From the NCBI RefSeq assembly GCF_000759975.1, contig NZ_JNAM01000005.1, positions 1 to 64,000 of the forward strand: DNA of 64,000 nt, written 5' to 3'. The translations under genes were made by a program, and so were the position numbers. Shown here in pieces: positions 18,627-28,330 of the stretch. The notes under the pieces are model-generated. The model saw only the letters and a program-made list of their open reading frames with translations. It made no database searches and was not told where the DNA came from. Numbering within the stretch: position 1 is the stretch's first letter; every line of letters starts with the position of its first letter. This stretch comes from Prochlorococcus marinus str. MIT 9302 (GTDB lineage: Bacteria > Cyanobacteriota > Cyanobacteriia > PCC-6307 > Cyanobiaceae).

Positions 18627-19253
18627 TCAAAAGTTTTTGATTTTACCTTTCTCCAGAAGTAACATCCTAGAGGGAATTCCCTCAAATAAGGCAGGTTCAT
18701 GGGTAACAATAATAATTGTATTTTTATTTTTTAGATCAAGAATTAAATTCTTTACATCATTTCTCATTGACCAGTCTAATCCAGCAGTTGGTTCATCAAG
18801 TAAAAGAACTGAGGGATTTCTTAGTAGCTGAACTGCTACAGCTAATCTTCTTTGTTCTCCACCACTAAGCTGTTCTGGTGGTTGGGTCAGGTTTATTTTT
18901 TTCAGACCGACCTTATTTAAAACTATTTCTATATTTTTTTCTCTTAAAGATTTATGGCCTATTTTTAATTCGTTTCCAATAGTTGTACCAATAAAGTATC
19001 TTTCAGGAAATTGGAATACTACTCCACAAAACCATCTTCTTTGCCTAGAAGATAAAATTTTATTCTTCCAAGTAATTTTTCCTTTTTGTGGATTTGTTAA
19101 TCCGCTTATTATTTCGAGTAGGGTTGTTTTACCAGAACCACTATTGCCGCAAATTAAAATTATTTCATTTTCATGAACTTTTAAATTTAGATTGTCTATT
19201 ATTTTTCTTTCACCAGTTTGAGGTTGATAAGATATTTCTTTTAAATCAAGCAT
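18627..19253 (-). CDS. ABC transporter ATP-binding protein (orphan)
   Basis: This is a complete 208-residue ATPase: Walker A GNSGSGKTT, signature LSGGEQRRLA, Walker B LLLDEPTAGLD and the switch His in IIVTHEPALF. No permease lies next to it, so the partner is unknown; the short length and sequence style resemble CbiO/EcfA-type or export ATPases. It is transcribed with hslO. Confidence 0.85.
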   Translation of the reverse strand: MLDLKEISYQPQTGERKIIDNLNLKVHENEIILICGNSGSGKTTLLEIISGLTNPQKGKITWKNKILSSRQRRWFCGVVFQFPERYFIGTTIGNELKIGHKSLREKNIEIVLNKVGLKKINLTQPPEQLSGGEQRRLAVAVQLLRNPSVLLLDEPTAGLDWSMRNDVKNLILDLKNKNTIIIVTHEPALFEGIPSRMLLLEKGKIKNF

Positions 19254-19336
19254 TATTAATTAAGTTATAGTTATGAATTTTAATCTAGTAATAACTTACT
19301 TATAATAGCTATAGATCTAAAAAGCTATTAGTCAAT

Positions 19337-19780
19337 ATGAATATTATTTTTAGAGAAATTGATCCTTTTAATTGTTGGATATGGGTAAGGTTTTCAGAAT
19401 CACCAACTCAAAATGAGAAAAATTATTTAGATGGTGTTTTTGATAGTTGGTATGTTTTAGGAAGGTTAGGGGGCTTTAATGCTCAAAATTTGCAAACTCA
19501 TGAAGAGGGTTCCGATCTAAGTTGGATGTCCTACGATAATGACCAAAAAAACGAATCTCTACCAGCCTTAATGCATAATTTAGGAATTATGGAATATCAA
19601 AATCTATGGGGAAGATGTTGGGTTGATTTTGGGACATCAGACTCCCTTTCAATAGATATATTAATTAATTCTTTGAATGAGATATCAAATAATTATGTAA
19701 AAATTGAAGAGTTAATTATTGGTGGTGAAAATAATGATTGGGCTATTGAAGAACATGAAGATTTAGTTTTCAAAGATTAA
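19337..19780 (+). CDS. DUF3531-like cyanobacterial protein
   Basis: This 147-residue soluble protein has Trp-rich motifs (REIDPFNCWIWVRF, VFDSWYVLGRLGGFN, LWGRCWVDFGTSD) that match the cyanobacteria/plastid DUF3531 pattern as I recall it. Function is unknown. It is the first gene of an apparent operon with rsmE (9-bp gap) and the DUF92 gene. Confidence 0.7.
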   Translation: MNIIFREIDPFNCWIWVRFSESPTQNEKNYLDGVFDSWYVLGRLGGFNAQNLQTHEEGSDLSWMSYDNDQKNESLPALMHNLGIMEYQNLWGRCWVDFGTSDSLSIDILINSLNEISNNYVKIEELIIGGENNDWAIEEHEDLVFKD

Positions 19781-19789
19781 GTATTTTAG

Positions 19790-20563
19790 ATGGAAGATTT
19801 AACAAGATTAATTATTTCCCAAGAAAGAATTGAAAATATTAAGAACAATAATTTAGAACTGACTAATGAAGAGGCTCATTACATAAATAAAGTAATGAGG
19901 ATAAAAAATGGTAAAGAAATATTTTTAGCTAACGGAGAGGGTTCATTATGGAAAGCTATAAAAGTTAAAAATGATTGTTTAGAGATAAGTCAATTAAAAA
20001 AACCTTACTTATTTCAAGCACAAGAGATTTACTTATTAGGAATAGCTGTTGTTATTCCAAAAAGTGGTTTTGAGGATATTTTAAAAATGTGTACTGAGAT
20101 AGGAATTGATTTTATACAACCATTATTTTCAGAAAGACAGGTAAACAAAAATTTAAATTTTACTAGAAAACTTTTGAGATGGAATTCAATTATCAAAGAA
20201 GCAGTTGAGCAAAGTGAGAGATTATGGAAACCATCTATTTTAAATGGTATGGATATTATTGAATGGCTAAAAAGTAGAGATAATCAAGAAAGAGTTTCAA
20301 TTTCCATAACTAGAGAAGATACTAGTTATGACTTAAATCAATGGTTAAGAAAACAGCAAGAATTTGTAAATAAAAAAGGAGGTATTTTCTGGAATGTAAT
20401 TGGCCCAGAAGGAGGTTGGTCCTCTAAAGAAATTGATTTTTTTAATAAAAACAATAATTCCTTTGTTAAACTCTCTGACACTATCTTAAGAACTTCAACA
20501 GCTAGTATTAACGCATCATCAATTCTAAATCAGTGGAGAATTGATTTGAAATTAATTAATTAG
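19790..20563 (+). CDS. rsmE: 16S rRNA m3U1498 methyltransferase
   Basis: This 257-residue SPOUT-fold enzyme methylates U1498 of 16S rRNA. The N-terminal PUA-like part includes NEEAHYINKVMRIKNG. The knotted C-terminal domain carries the SAM-binding motifs NVIGPEGGWSSKEIDFF and LSDTILRTSTASINASSIL, both diagnostic. It abuts the next gene with no gap. Confidence 0.93.
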   Translation: MEDLTRLIISQERIENIKNNNLELTNEEAHYINKVMRIKNGKEIFLANGEGSLWKAIKVKNDCLEISQLKKPYLFQAQEIYLLGIAVVIPKSGFEDILKMCTEIGIDFIQPLFSERQVNKNLNFTRKLLRWNSIIKEAVEQSERLWKPSILNGMDIIEWLKSRDNQERVSISITREDTSYDLNQWLRKQQEFVNKKGGIFWNVIGPEGGWSSKEIDFFNKNNNSFVKLSDTILRTSTASINASSILNQWRIDLKLIN

Positions 20564-21313
20564 ATGAAAATGAGTTTGATTACAAATCAATTTTTTATAG
20601 GTTTTTGTATTAATTTTATTTTGATTTATATTTTCTGCAAGATTCCTTTAATGACAAAAGAGGGTTGGATAAGTGCAGGTATTTTAGGCACAATTTTGTG
20701 GGGATGTTTTTCTTGGCAGGGTTGGATGTCAGTTGTGATTTATTTATTATTTGGATCTCTCGTAACTAAAATAGGCTATAAATTTAAAAAAGAACAAGGA
20801 ATAGCTGAAAAAAGAGGTGGGAGAAGAGGACCTGAAAATGTATGGGGCTCTGCAGCTACAGGATTATTTTTTGCTTTGATGACTAAATTTAATTTTGCCA
20901 ACGAAGTTTTGTTTAAAGTAGGTTTTGCTGCAAGTTTTTCAGCAAAGTTGGCGGATACTTTTGGGAGTGAAATTGGAAAAAGATTTGGGAAAGATACATT
21001 TTTAATTACTTCACTTAAAAAGGTTGAGAGAGGAACTGAAGGAGGAATAAGTTTAGAAGGAACATTAGCTAGTATCTTGGGATCAATATTTATGGCTTTT
21101 ATAATGCTCCGTCTATCAATTGTTACTACAAAATTCCACTTCATAAGTGTTGCAGTCTCGGGATTTTTAGCAACACTTACTGAAAGTATTATTGGTGCTA
21201 AATTTCAAAATAAATATAAATTAAGTAATGAATTGGTAAATGCTATTCAGACAAGTATTGCTTCCGTTTTTGCTATCGTTGCTATTATTTTATATTCATA
21301 TTTTTTAAATTAA
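20564..21313 (+). CDS. DUF92 membrane protein (VTE6-like, putative phytyl-phosphate kinase)
   Basis: The product is 249 residues with about six hydrophobic helices and the conserved DUF92 stretches RRGPENVWGSAATG and KLADTFGSEIGKRFGK. Plant and Synechocystis relatives (VTE6) phosphorylate phytyl phosphate to phytyl diphosphate for tocopherol and chlorophyll metabolism. The reaction here is inferred from the family. The first codon follows the rsmE stop directly, suggesting cotranscription. Confidence 0.8.
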   Translation: MKMSLITNQFFIGFCINFILIYIFCKIPLMTKEGWISAGILGTILWGCFSWQGWMSVVIYLLFGSLVTKIGYKFKKEQGIAEKRGGRRGPENVWGSAATGLFFALMTKFNFANEVLFKVGFAASFSAKLADTFGSEIGKRFGKDTFLITSLKKVERGTEGGISLEGTLASILGSIFMAFIMLRLSIVTTKFHFISVAVSGFLATLTESIIGAKFQNKYKLSNELVNAIQTSIASVFAIVAIILYSYFLN

Positions 21314-21329
21314 AAAATTTTGAAAAGAC

Positions 21330-21974
21330 TTAGGATTCCTTCCATTTTGTAAGAATCTCCCAGCTCTTCAGTCTTTGAAAAATCCAGAAATGACCTTCCG
21401 AATTTAGATGAATTCCATCATTCGTAATCCAATTTTTACTCCTTTTATCAGAATACATTTCTCTAAAAGTAGGAAGAAATGGGACATTCTGATTGAGGCA
21501 TACTTCCTCCATTCTCCTTTCATAAGAATTACAAAAATCATTTGAGTACCATAGACATCCTGCGAACGGCATTTTGCTTTCGTTAACTGGTGTCAGTCCA
21601 ATAACAAAGACATTTGTTTGAGAGTTCATTTCATGAATTAGTCTCTCTAATCCATATTCAAATCCCTCTATATCTAATTGATGTCTTCCGTTTTTCTGAC
21701 CAATTGCTGCAGTGTCGTTAAGACCAACATTTAGCAAGATTGCTTTAGGTTTATTTCTTCTCGTTTCTCCTCTAGATGACCATTCTTTTTCCCATCTAGA
21801 TGAAACTTTTTCTATCCCATCTCCCCTTACGCCAAGTTGATAAATTATTGGCCCATTTTGATTATTGCACCAATCTTTTCTAAGCCTCTCACACCATCCG
21901 CCACCTTCATTATCTCCCCATCCATAAACTGAGCTATCTCCAATTACAACTAGCTGTTTTGGTAAACTAATCAC
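21330..21974 (-). CDS. SGNH/GDSL-type hydrolase
   Basis: This 214-residue esterase-like enzyme has block I VVIGDSSVYGWG with the nucleophile Ser in GDS, block III LNVGLNDTA with the oxyanion Asn, and block V DGIHLNSEGH with the catalytic Asp/His. It has no signal peptide, so it is probably cytoplasmic. The substrate is unknown. Confidence 0.88.
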   Translation of the reverse strand: MISLPKQLVVIGDSSVYGWGDNEGGGWCERLRKDWCNNQNGPIIYQLGVRGDGIEKVSSRWEKEWSSRGETRRNKPKAILLNVGLNDTAAIGQKNGRHQLDIEGFEYGLERLIHEMNSQTNVFVIGLTPVNESKMPFAGCLWYSNDFCNSYERRMEEVCLNQNVPFLPTFREMYSDKRSKNWITNDGIHLNSEGHFWIFQRLKSWEILTKWKES

Positions 21975-22022
21975 TATAACCGGAAAAAATAATTACTTGA
22001 TTCAACAAATTATTCTTATAAA

Positions 22023-23525
22023 TTAAGTTAAACTATTTTTGATTTTACCATTTATTAATTCACCAACTATTGCGATGGAGCTATAAGCTATCAAAACTAT
22101 GGTAACTTCTTGCCATGCGAAGGAACTTAGTGATTCTTGCAATTGCCAACCTAGACCAACACCTCCAATAACCCCAACAATTGCAGTTTCTCTAATAATT
22201 ATGTCAGATCTATAAGCGCAATATGCTAAATAACTTTTTGCTTGTTGAGAAAATAAACCTAAAAGCCAACTAGTGTTTTTTGAGATTCCTAAAGATCTCA
22301 TTGCAATATAATTTCTCTTATCTTGGCTATCTAGATTTGTAAAAAGTAATTTGCTTGTAATGCCAGCGTTGTGAAGACCTAATGTTAAAGCTGCTAAAGA
22401 TAAAGAAGGATTATTAAAAGTTAATAGAGTTAGAAGTATTACAGGTATGGGTATTAAACGTAATAAAAATGCAAAAATTTTTATAAAAATTTTAGAAGTA
22501 TTGTTGTTAAAAATTCCTATTACTAATGGAGGCAAACTAATTGCGATTCCTGTTGATAAAAGACTTAAAATTATTGTATCGAATATAAGTTTTAAGAAAT
22601 CAAATAATCCAAAATTTGAGCTTGATTTAAATAGAGAACTAACAGAATTAAAATTTTCAAAATTATTATTAAAAATAAAAAAAAGAAAATAAAAAAAAGA
22701 AAATAAAATTGTTATAAAAAAAACTACAATAAAAAAAATAGATAGGATTTTATTTGTATTGTTAAATTTTATTTTTTTGTATATTACTCCAGAAAGAATT
22801 ATTAAAATTGCTAAGGACCATAAATAAGTCCATAACTCTCTAAAATTCAAAGTTTGGAAAGATAAAAAAATACTAGTACCTATTCCTCCAATCCCAAAAA
22901 GTCCTAAAATCACCGTACTTCTTATTGAACACTCTAATCGATATAAACCAAAGTTTTTAAATGTATTTATTATTGGATTCCATATTAAAGTTAATAAAGA
23001 AGAAAATTTATGCGCATTTATTTGATTTATAGATTCAAAACTTTTGTAGTTAATAGTTTCTAATTGTTCAGCAAAAACTTTTGAATTTACAGCAATATAA
23101 GGAATACATATAGCTATTATTCCTATTGAAAAATTTATGCCATATATTTGCATTAATAGTATTCCCCAAACCACTTCATGAATAGATCTAATTATTGTTA
23201 GAAAAAACCTTATCATGCTATAGAAAAATTTTGGAATATTAAAGATTTTATAAAAAATATTTGAGGATAATATTCCAAAAATTGCCCCAAAAATAATACT
23301 TACTAACCAACTAAAAAAACCAATTAAGAAAGTTTGATTTAATCGATTAATTGCGGTAATAATAATTTCATTATCGATCTTGGGATTAAATGCAGAAATT
23401 AAGAATTCTTGGAATAATTTAAATCCTCCAAAATGAATATTGGTTATTAATTGATACCCTAGAGGTATGCAAACCAAAATTGGAAGAAAAGATAATGAGG
23501 TATAGTTTAATTTTAATTTATTCAA
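22023..23525 (-). CDS. phnE: Phosphonate/phosphite ABC transporter permease, tandem-fused PhnE
   Basis: The 500-residue membrane protein is about twice the usual PhnE length and consists of two permease halves, each with about six helices. The first half contains CSIRSTVILGLFGIGGIGT and the second RETAIVGVIGGVGLGWQL, both EAA-type cytoplasmic loop regions. One polypeptide can therefore supply both membrane domains. It lies 4 bp after phnC in a phnD-phnC-phnE operon and should carry phosphonate or phosphite inward. Confidence 0.85.
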   Translation of the reverse strand: MNKLKLNYTSLSFLPILVCIPLGYQLITNIHFGGFKLFQEFLISAFNPKIDNEIIITAINRLNQTFLIGFFSWLVSIIFGAIFGILSSNIFYKIFNIPKFFYSMIRFFLTIIRSIHEVVWGILLMQIYGINFSIGIIAICIPYIAVNSKVFAEQLETINYKSFESINQINAHKFSSLLTLIWNPIINTFKNFGLYRLECSIRSTVILGLFGIGGIGTSIFLSFQTLNFRELWTYLWSLAILIILSGVIYKKIKFNNTNKILSIFFIVVFFITILFSFFYFLFFIFNNNFENFNSVSSLFKSSSNFGLFDFLKLIFDTIILSLLSTGIAISLPPLVIGIFNNNTSKIFIKIFAFLLRLIPIPVILLTLLTFNNPSLSLAALTLGLHNAGITSKLLFTNLDSQDKRNYIAMRSLGISKNTSWLLGLFSQQAKSYLAYCAYRSDIIIRETAIVGVIGGVGLGWQLQESLSSFAWQEVTIVLIAYSSIAIVGELINGKIKNSLT

Positions 23526-23529
23526 CTAA

Positions 23530-24267
23530 TTAATATATTTTGTCTAAATGAAGCTTATTTAAGTTAGTTCTTTTAATGTTAAAAAAAATTTTACCACTCC
23601 TTATTCCAATAACTTTATCGAAATCATTCAGCAAATCTAATCTATGTAATGCAACTAATGTTGTCTTTGAGGATTTTTTTGTATTTTGATCTACATTTTC
23701 TAGCAGCAGGTTTTTAATTGTTGTTATCAATTTGGGATCTAAATTATTAAAAGGCTCATCTGCAAGTAATATATTTGATCCTTGAATTAATGATCTAGCT
23801 ATAGCTACCCTTTGTTTTTGCCCCCCTGATAGGCTTCTGATTTTTTTGTTGTAAATAGAGTTATCAAGTCTACATAATTGCATATATTTATGCGCCTTCT
23901 TAAAAGAACTTATATTTAGCAAATTTTTAAAAGCGAAATAAAAATTGTTTTCGGCTAGTAGTCCACAATTAACATTTTGTTCTGCTGAGAGATCTTCTAT
24001 TAATCTTAAATCTTGCCAAATAGTTGTTATCTTGCGTTTCTGCTTTCTATCTAATTGCTCGAAACTTTTATTGAATAATTTAACCTCACCTTGAGTTGGC
24101 TTGATAGTGCCATTAAGCACTGATATAAGAGTAGTTTTACCTGAACCGCTTTTACCTAAAAGTGCAATTTTATCCCCTGAATTTATTTTTAAATTTACTT
24201 TATTTAGAATCAGATTATTTTTGTAATTATAAGATATATTTTTTAATTCTAAGAGAGTATTATTCAT
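23530..24267 (-). CDS. phnC: Phosphonate/phosphite ABC transporter ATPase
   Basis: The product is 245 residues with Walker A GKSGSGKTT, Q-loop TIWQDLRL, signature LSGGQKQRVAIA and Walker B LLADEPFNNLD. PhnC family features and the position between phnD (4-bp overlap) and phnE define the role as the energising subunit of the uptake system. Confidence 0.88.
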   Translation of the reverse strand: MNNTLLELKNISYNYKNNLILNKVNLKINSGDKIALLGKSGSGKTTLISVLNGTIKPTQGEVKLFNKSFEQLDRKQKRKITTIWQDLRLIEDLSAEQNVNCGLLAENNFYFAFKNLLNISSFKKAHKYMQLCRLDNSIYNKKIRSLSGGQKQRVAIARSLIQGSNILLADEPFNNLDPKLITTIKNLLLENVDQNTKKSSKTTLVALHRLDLLNDFDKVIGIRSGKIFFNIKRTNLNKLHLDKIY

Positions 24268-25157
24268 CTAATTTTATTTAATTTCCTCCCGATATCCTCT
24301 ATATTTTTATACTGTTTTGCTTCTGCATTAATAAATCTTTTTGCATTGAACATATCTAATATCTGTTTATGTGATTTTTGCTTTATGTCTAAATTTAGAA
24401 TTACTGATTTAAGTTGTTTTGTAAACCCTTCCCAGAATCTATTTTCAAGATCCCCTTGAGCCAACCAATGATAATCAACATATTCTGGGGTGATCCAGAA
24501 TAATTCTAAATTACTTGTTCTTTTGGGATTATTTTTAAGATTGTTTTCCCAAACTTGTTTATTTAAAGCTCCAGCATCAAATGCCCCACTATTAACCAAA
24601 GCTATTGTGGCATCATGACTCCCACTAAAACCTGCTTTTTTTCCTTTAAAGTCTTTAATTTCTAACCCTGCTTGATTTAAGAAATATTCTGGCATTAATC
24701 TTCCAGACGTTGAGTTTTCAGAGCCAAAAGTAAATCTTAAATTCTTTAGTTTTTTAAGTCCTTTAATGTTTGAAATTGAGTTAAGTTCTAAATTTTTGTT
24801 TACTATAAAAACACTTTTAAATTCCTTATCGATATCTCTTTGAGCTATTACAATTGAATTAGGAGTTTGTAATCTTGCTTGAACTCCTGATAAACCGCCA
24901 AACCAAACTAAATCTAAATCTTTAGTTCTAAAACCAGTTACTGCTGCAACATAATTAATAATAGGAATGTATTTAACTTCTACATCAAGTTGTTTGGATA
25001 ATTCTTTTGAAAATAAATTAAATCTTTTGTCCAAAACATCTTGGTTTTGATCAGGTATTGCTCCAACTTTTAAAACTTTGGGATTTGAAAATACAGGTGA
25101 TGTAAAAATAGAAAATAATAGAGATGAACTTAGTAGGATATTTTTTAAATTAAACAT
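24264..25157 (-). CDS. phnD: Phosphonate/phosphite-binding periplasmic protein
   Basis: This substrate-binding protein has a signal peptide (MFNLKNILLSSSLLFSIFTS, cut near VFS) and the PhnD-type core: VGAIPDQNQ, GFRTKDLDLVWFGGLSGVQ, FTFGSENSTSGRLMPEYFL and AFDAGALNKQVW. The SGSHDATIALVNSGAFDAG region forms the ligand pocket. Related Prochlorococcus PhnD1 proteins bind phosphite and methylphosphonate, so this may be a reduced-phosphorus transporter; specificity cannot be read here. The start at 25157 is preferred over an upstream one that would overlap the preceding gene. Confidence 0.87.
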   Translation of the reverse strand: MFNLKNILLSSSLLFSIFTSPVFSNPKVLKVGAIPDQNQDVLDKRFNLFSKELSKQLDVEVKYIPIINYVAAVTGFRTKDLDLVWFGGLSGVQARLQTPNSIVIAQRDIDKEFKSVFIVNKNLELNSISNIKGLKKLKNLRFTFGSENSTSGRLMPEYFLNQAGLEIKDFKGKKAGFSGSHDATIALVNSGAFDAGALNKQVWENNLKNNPKRTSNLELFWITPEYVDYHWLAQGDLENRFWEGFTKQLKSVILNLDIKQKSHKQILDMFNAKRFINAEAKQYKNIEDIGRKLNKIR

Positions 25158-25170
25158 ACATTTAGTTATT

Positions 25171-26349
25171 TTAATAGTATTCAGAGATTGCTTTTTCAAG
25201 CCTCTCTAGTCCATCTTTTATTTTAATCTCTGAAGCTGCACAAGACATTCTTATACATTCGTCAGCTCCAAAAGCTTTTCCAGGTACAACAACTAATCCG
25301 TAATCTTGAAGAACTTTGTTGCAGAAATCAACAGAAGTAATTGAGGAGTTAGGTAATCTTGGAAATGCGTAAAATGCTCCATTAGGTTCTTCAATATATA
25401 TCCCATTTATATTCTTAAGGCCCTCATAGAGAAGACTTCTTCTTTGATCATAATGGCTATTTATCATTGAGAAAAACTCATTATTAATTTTTAAAGCCTC
25501 TAAAGCACCTTTTTGAACAAAAGAACAAACATTACTTGTACTTTGACTTTGTAATGCTGAGGATGCTTTGATTACATCTTTGGGACCTACTAAATAACCT
25601 ATCCTCCAGCCAGTCATAGCCCATCCTTTCGCAAACCCATTTATTATAAAAATCCTATCTTTTAAGTCATTTGCTAGTGTAGATAAACTGTAGTGTTTAA
25701 ATTCTTTTTTAAGGATTAGTTCGTAAATCTCATCAGAAAGAATATTGATATTCGGATTCTCTCTTACTATGTCAACAATTTCCAATAACTCTTCCTTTGA
25801 CATCACTCTCCCAGTTGGGTTATTGGGAGAATTGATAATAATAAATTTAGTTTTTGAAGAGATTTTAGACTTCAAATCTTTTATATTTATTTTAAATCCA
25901 TCTACAGCAGAAGAATTTGTATAGATTGGGTTTCCACCAGCCAACCTAACCATCTGGGGATAACTTAACCAGTATGGAGCAGGTATGATAACTTCGTCTC
26001 CAGCATTTAATAAAACTTGGAAAAGATTATATATTGCTTGTTTAGCTCCATTTGTGACCATTACATTTTCAAATTCAATATTTAAGTTGTTTTGAATTTG
26101 AAGTTTATTGGCAATTGCTTTTCGAAGATCTAGATTACCAGCTGCGGGCCCATACTTTGTAAATCCATCGAATATAGCTTTGCTAGTGGCATCTATAACT
26201 TCTTTTGGGGCATTAAAATCAGGTTCTCCAGCGCTTAAATTGCAAATATCTGCTCCTTCTGATGCTAATTGATTTGCTTTGGCACTTATCTGCAGTGTAA
26301 GTGAAGGCTCAATTGAAAGTGCCCGTTCCGATAAATTAACTTTACTCAT
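25171..26349 (-). CDS. aspC: PLP-dependent aspartate aminotransferase
   Basis: This is a class I aminotransferase of about 392 residues. Seen are NLSAGEPDFNAP, the cofactor region NGAKQAIYNLF, the NSPNNPTGRVMS loop, SDEIYELI, and the lysine that binds PLP in FAKGWAMTGWRIGYL. It interconverts aspartate and oxaloacetate with glutamate/2-oxoglutarate. ATG at 26349 is chosen over an in-frame TTG 18 bp upstream. It is followed after 13 bp by phnD, which may ride on the same transcript. Confidence 0.9.
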   Translation of the reverse strand: MSKVNLSERALSIEPSLTLQISAKANQLASEGADICNLSAGEPDFNAPKEVIDATSKAIFDGFTKYGPAAGNLDLRKAIANKLQIQNNLNIEFENVMVTNGAKQAIYNLFQVLLNAGDEVIIPAPYWLSYPQMVRLAGGNPIYTNSSAVDGFKINIKDLKSKISSKTKFIIINSPNNPTGRVMSKEELLEIVDIVRENPNINILSDEIYELILKKEFKHYSLSTLANDLKDRIFIINGFAKGWAMTGWRIGYLVGPKDVIKASSALQSQSTSNVCSFVQKGALEALKINNEFFSMINSHYDQRRSLLYEGLKNINGIYIEEPNGAFYAFPRLPNSSITSVDFCNKVLQDYGLVVVPGKAFGADECIRMSCAASEIKIKDGLERLEKAISEYY

Positions 26350-26511
26350 CGCTTTATTGCTTTTCAAATATGGCTTTTAATAATGACAAATGCATAAATT
26401 AAGAATAAGTAAAAGTATCACAGAATGGTTTAATTTAGTTCATTTTCTTAATCTATTTTATTTTCATGTTTTGAGTTCTTAAGATAAAAAATATTTAAAG
26501 TTTTATTTTTT

Positions 26512-27015
26512 GTGAAAAGGTTAGTTATAGGGAGAGGAAGTGTATTTGCAGATTTGTTAATAATTGGTGAGGCACCTGGAGCACAGGAAGACTTAGAAGG
26601 AAAACCTTATGTAGGTAAATCTGGTAAGTTATTAAACTCATTATTGATAAAAGCGGGGATTGACTATAAGGAGGATGTTTATTTTTGTAATGTAATTAAA
26701 TGTCGTCCACCAAATAATAGAAAACCCACTGCTAGAGAAATTAATATTCATAAACCTTGGTTATTACAGCAAATAAAGCTAGTTGATCCAAAATTTATAT
26801 TACTTACTGGTTCGACTGCTATGAGAGCTATTTTAGAAGTTAAAGATCCTATAAGTAATTTAAGAGGTCAATGGATTAAAAAAGATGGGAGGCAAATTAT
26901 GGTAATTTTTCATCCATCTTATTTGTTGAGATTTCCTTCAAAAGAAATCAATAAACCTTATCATCTAACTTTAAAAGACCTAGAGAATGTAAGTGGTAAA
27001 CTGTATGCCTTATAA
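26512..27015 (+). CDS. Family 4/5-like uracil-DNA glycosylase lacking most Fe-S cysteines
   Basis: The product is 167 residues. Glycosylase motifs are present: IIGEAPGAQED (motif A), the KPYVGKSGKLLN loop and IFHPSYLLR (motif B). Members of this family normally bind a 4Fe-4S cluster through CxxC near the N-terminus, one Cys in the VxKCRPP motif and one about 15 residues later. Here only the VIKCRPPNNR cysteine is retained: the N-terminus is short, with no CxxC, and the last position lies in REINIHKPW. An in-frame stop lies upstream, so no longer protein is available in this frame. It would remove uracil from DNA if active. Confidence 0.8.
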   Translation: MKRLVIGRGSVFADLLIIGEAPGAQEDLEGKPYVGKSGKLLNSLLIKAGIDYKEDVYFCNVIKCRPPNNRKPTAREINIHKPWLLQQIKLVDPKFILLTGSTAMRAILEVKDPISNLRGQWIKKDGRQIMVIFHPSYLLRFPSKEINKPYHLTLKDLENVSGKLYAL

Positions 27016-27049
27016 TTTAGTAAATCCTTTTTGAATATCAAGAATTTTA

Positions 27050-28267
27050 ATGTCATTAACTCAATCAAAAGAGGTTAATAGTCTCTCCAAAAGATATTCA
27101 ACTCATATTGAGAGGAGGATAACTAGAACAGTAATGGTTGGTGATATAGCTATTGGAAGTGATTATCCAGTAAGAGTTCAATCGATGATAAATGAAGATA
27201 CTATGGATGTCGAAAATGCTTACTTAGCTATCAAAAGGCTACATGATGTGGGTTGTGAAATAGTGAGATTAACTGTTCCATCTCTAGCACATGCAAAAGC
27301 CGTAGGAGATATTAAAGAAAAATTATTGGGAAATAATATCAACACTCCCTTAGTAGCTGATGTTCATCATAATGGTATGAAAATTGCAATGGAGGTTGCA
27401 AAACATGTTGATAAAGTAAGAATTAATCCTGGATTATTTGTATTTGAGAAATCAGACCCTACAAGAACTGAATATACCGATGAGGAATTTGAAACTATTA
27501 AACAAACAATACTTAAAAGATTTACCCCTTTAGTAGAAGTTTTAAAGGCTGAGAACAAAGCTCTAAGGATTGGAGTTAATCATGGTTCTCTATCTGAGAG
27601 AATGCTTTTTACTTATGGAGATACTCCATTGGGAATGACAGAATCTGCGATGGAGTTCGTCAAAATTTGTGATGAGCTTGATTTTCATAATATAATAATT
27701 TCTATGAAAGCCTCTAGGGCTCCAGTGATGATGGCAGCCTACAGGATGATTGCAGATAGACTTGACTCAGAAGGATATAATTATCCATTGCATTTAGGAG
27801 TGACGGAAGCTGGAGATGGTGATTATGGAAGGATTAAAAGTACTGCCGGAATCGGAACGCTTCTAGCAGAGGGATTGGGAGATACCATTAGAGTTTCTTT
27901 AACAGAAGCTCCTGAGAAGGAAATTCCAGTGTGCTATTCAATTTTGCAGTCTTTAGGATTAAGAAAAACGATGGTTGAATATATAAGTTGCCCTAGTTGT
28001 GGGAGAACTCTTTTTAATCTAGAAGAAGTAGTAGACAAAGTTAGAAATGCCACTTCACATTTAACTGGTTTAGATATAGCAATAATGGGATGTATCGTAA
28101 ATGGGCCAGGAGAAATGGCAGATGCTGATTATGGTTATGTTGGGAAAGGTAAAGGAACAATTGCTTTATATAGAAGGAAAGAAGAGATAAAAAGAGTACC
28201 TGAAGACGAGGGGGTTAATGCTTTAATTCAACTTATTAAGGATGATGGGAAGTGGATTGACCCTTAA
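27050..28267 (+). CDS. ispG: 4-hydroxy-3-methylbut-2-enyl diphosphate synthase
   Basis: This is an iron-sulfur enzyme of the MEP isoprenoid pathway feeding carotenoid, phytol and quinone synthesis. The 405-residue protein has the N-terminal substrate barrel ([22 protein letters not shown]) and the cluster-binding C-terminus with cysteines in [10 protein letters not shown] and [11 protein letters not shown]. It lies 34 bp after the glycosylase gene. Confidence 0.95.
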   Translation: MSLTQSKEVNSLSKRYSTHIERRITRTVMVGDIAIGSDYPVRVQSMINEDTMDVENAYLAIKRLHDVGCEIVRLTVPSLAHAKAVGDIKEKLLGNNINTPLVADVHHNGMKIAMEVAKHVDKVRINPGLFVFEKSDPTRTEYTDEEFETIKQTILKRFTPLVEVLKAENKALRIGVNHGSLSERMLFTYGDTPLGMTESAMEFVKICDELDFHNIIISMKASRAPVMMAAYRMIADRLDSEGYNYPLHLGVTEAGDGDYGRIKSTAGIGTLLAEGLGDTIRVSLTEAPEKEIPVCYSILQSLGLRKTMVEYISCPSCGRTLFNLEEVVDKVRNATSHLTGLDIAIMGCIVNGPGEMADADYGYVGKGKGTIALYRRKEEIKRVPEDEGVNALIQLIKDDGKWIDP

Positions 28268-28330
28268 GAACTTGCCAAATTATGAAATTTTAAATAAATT
28301 TTTTATAATATAAAAAAAATAATTAATTCT

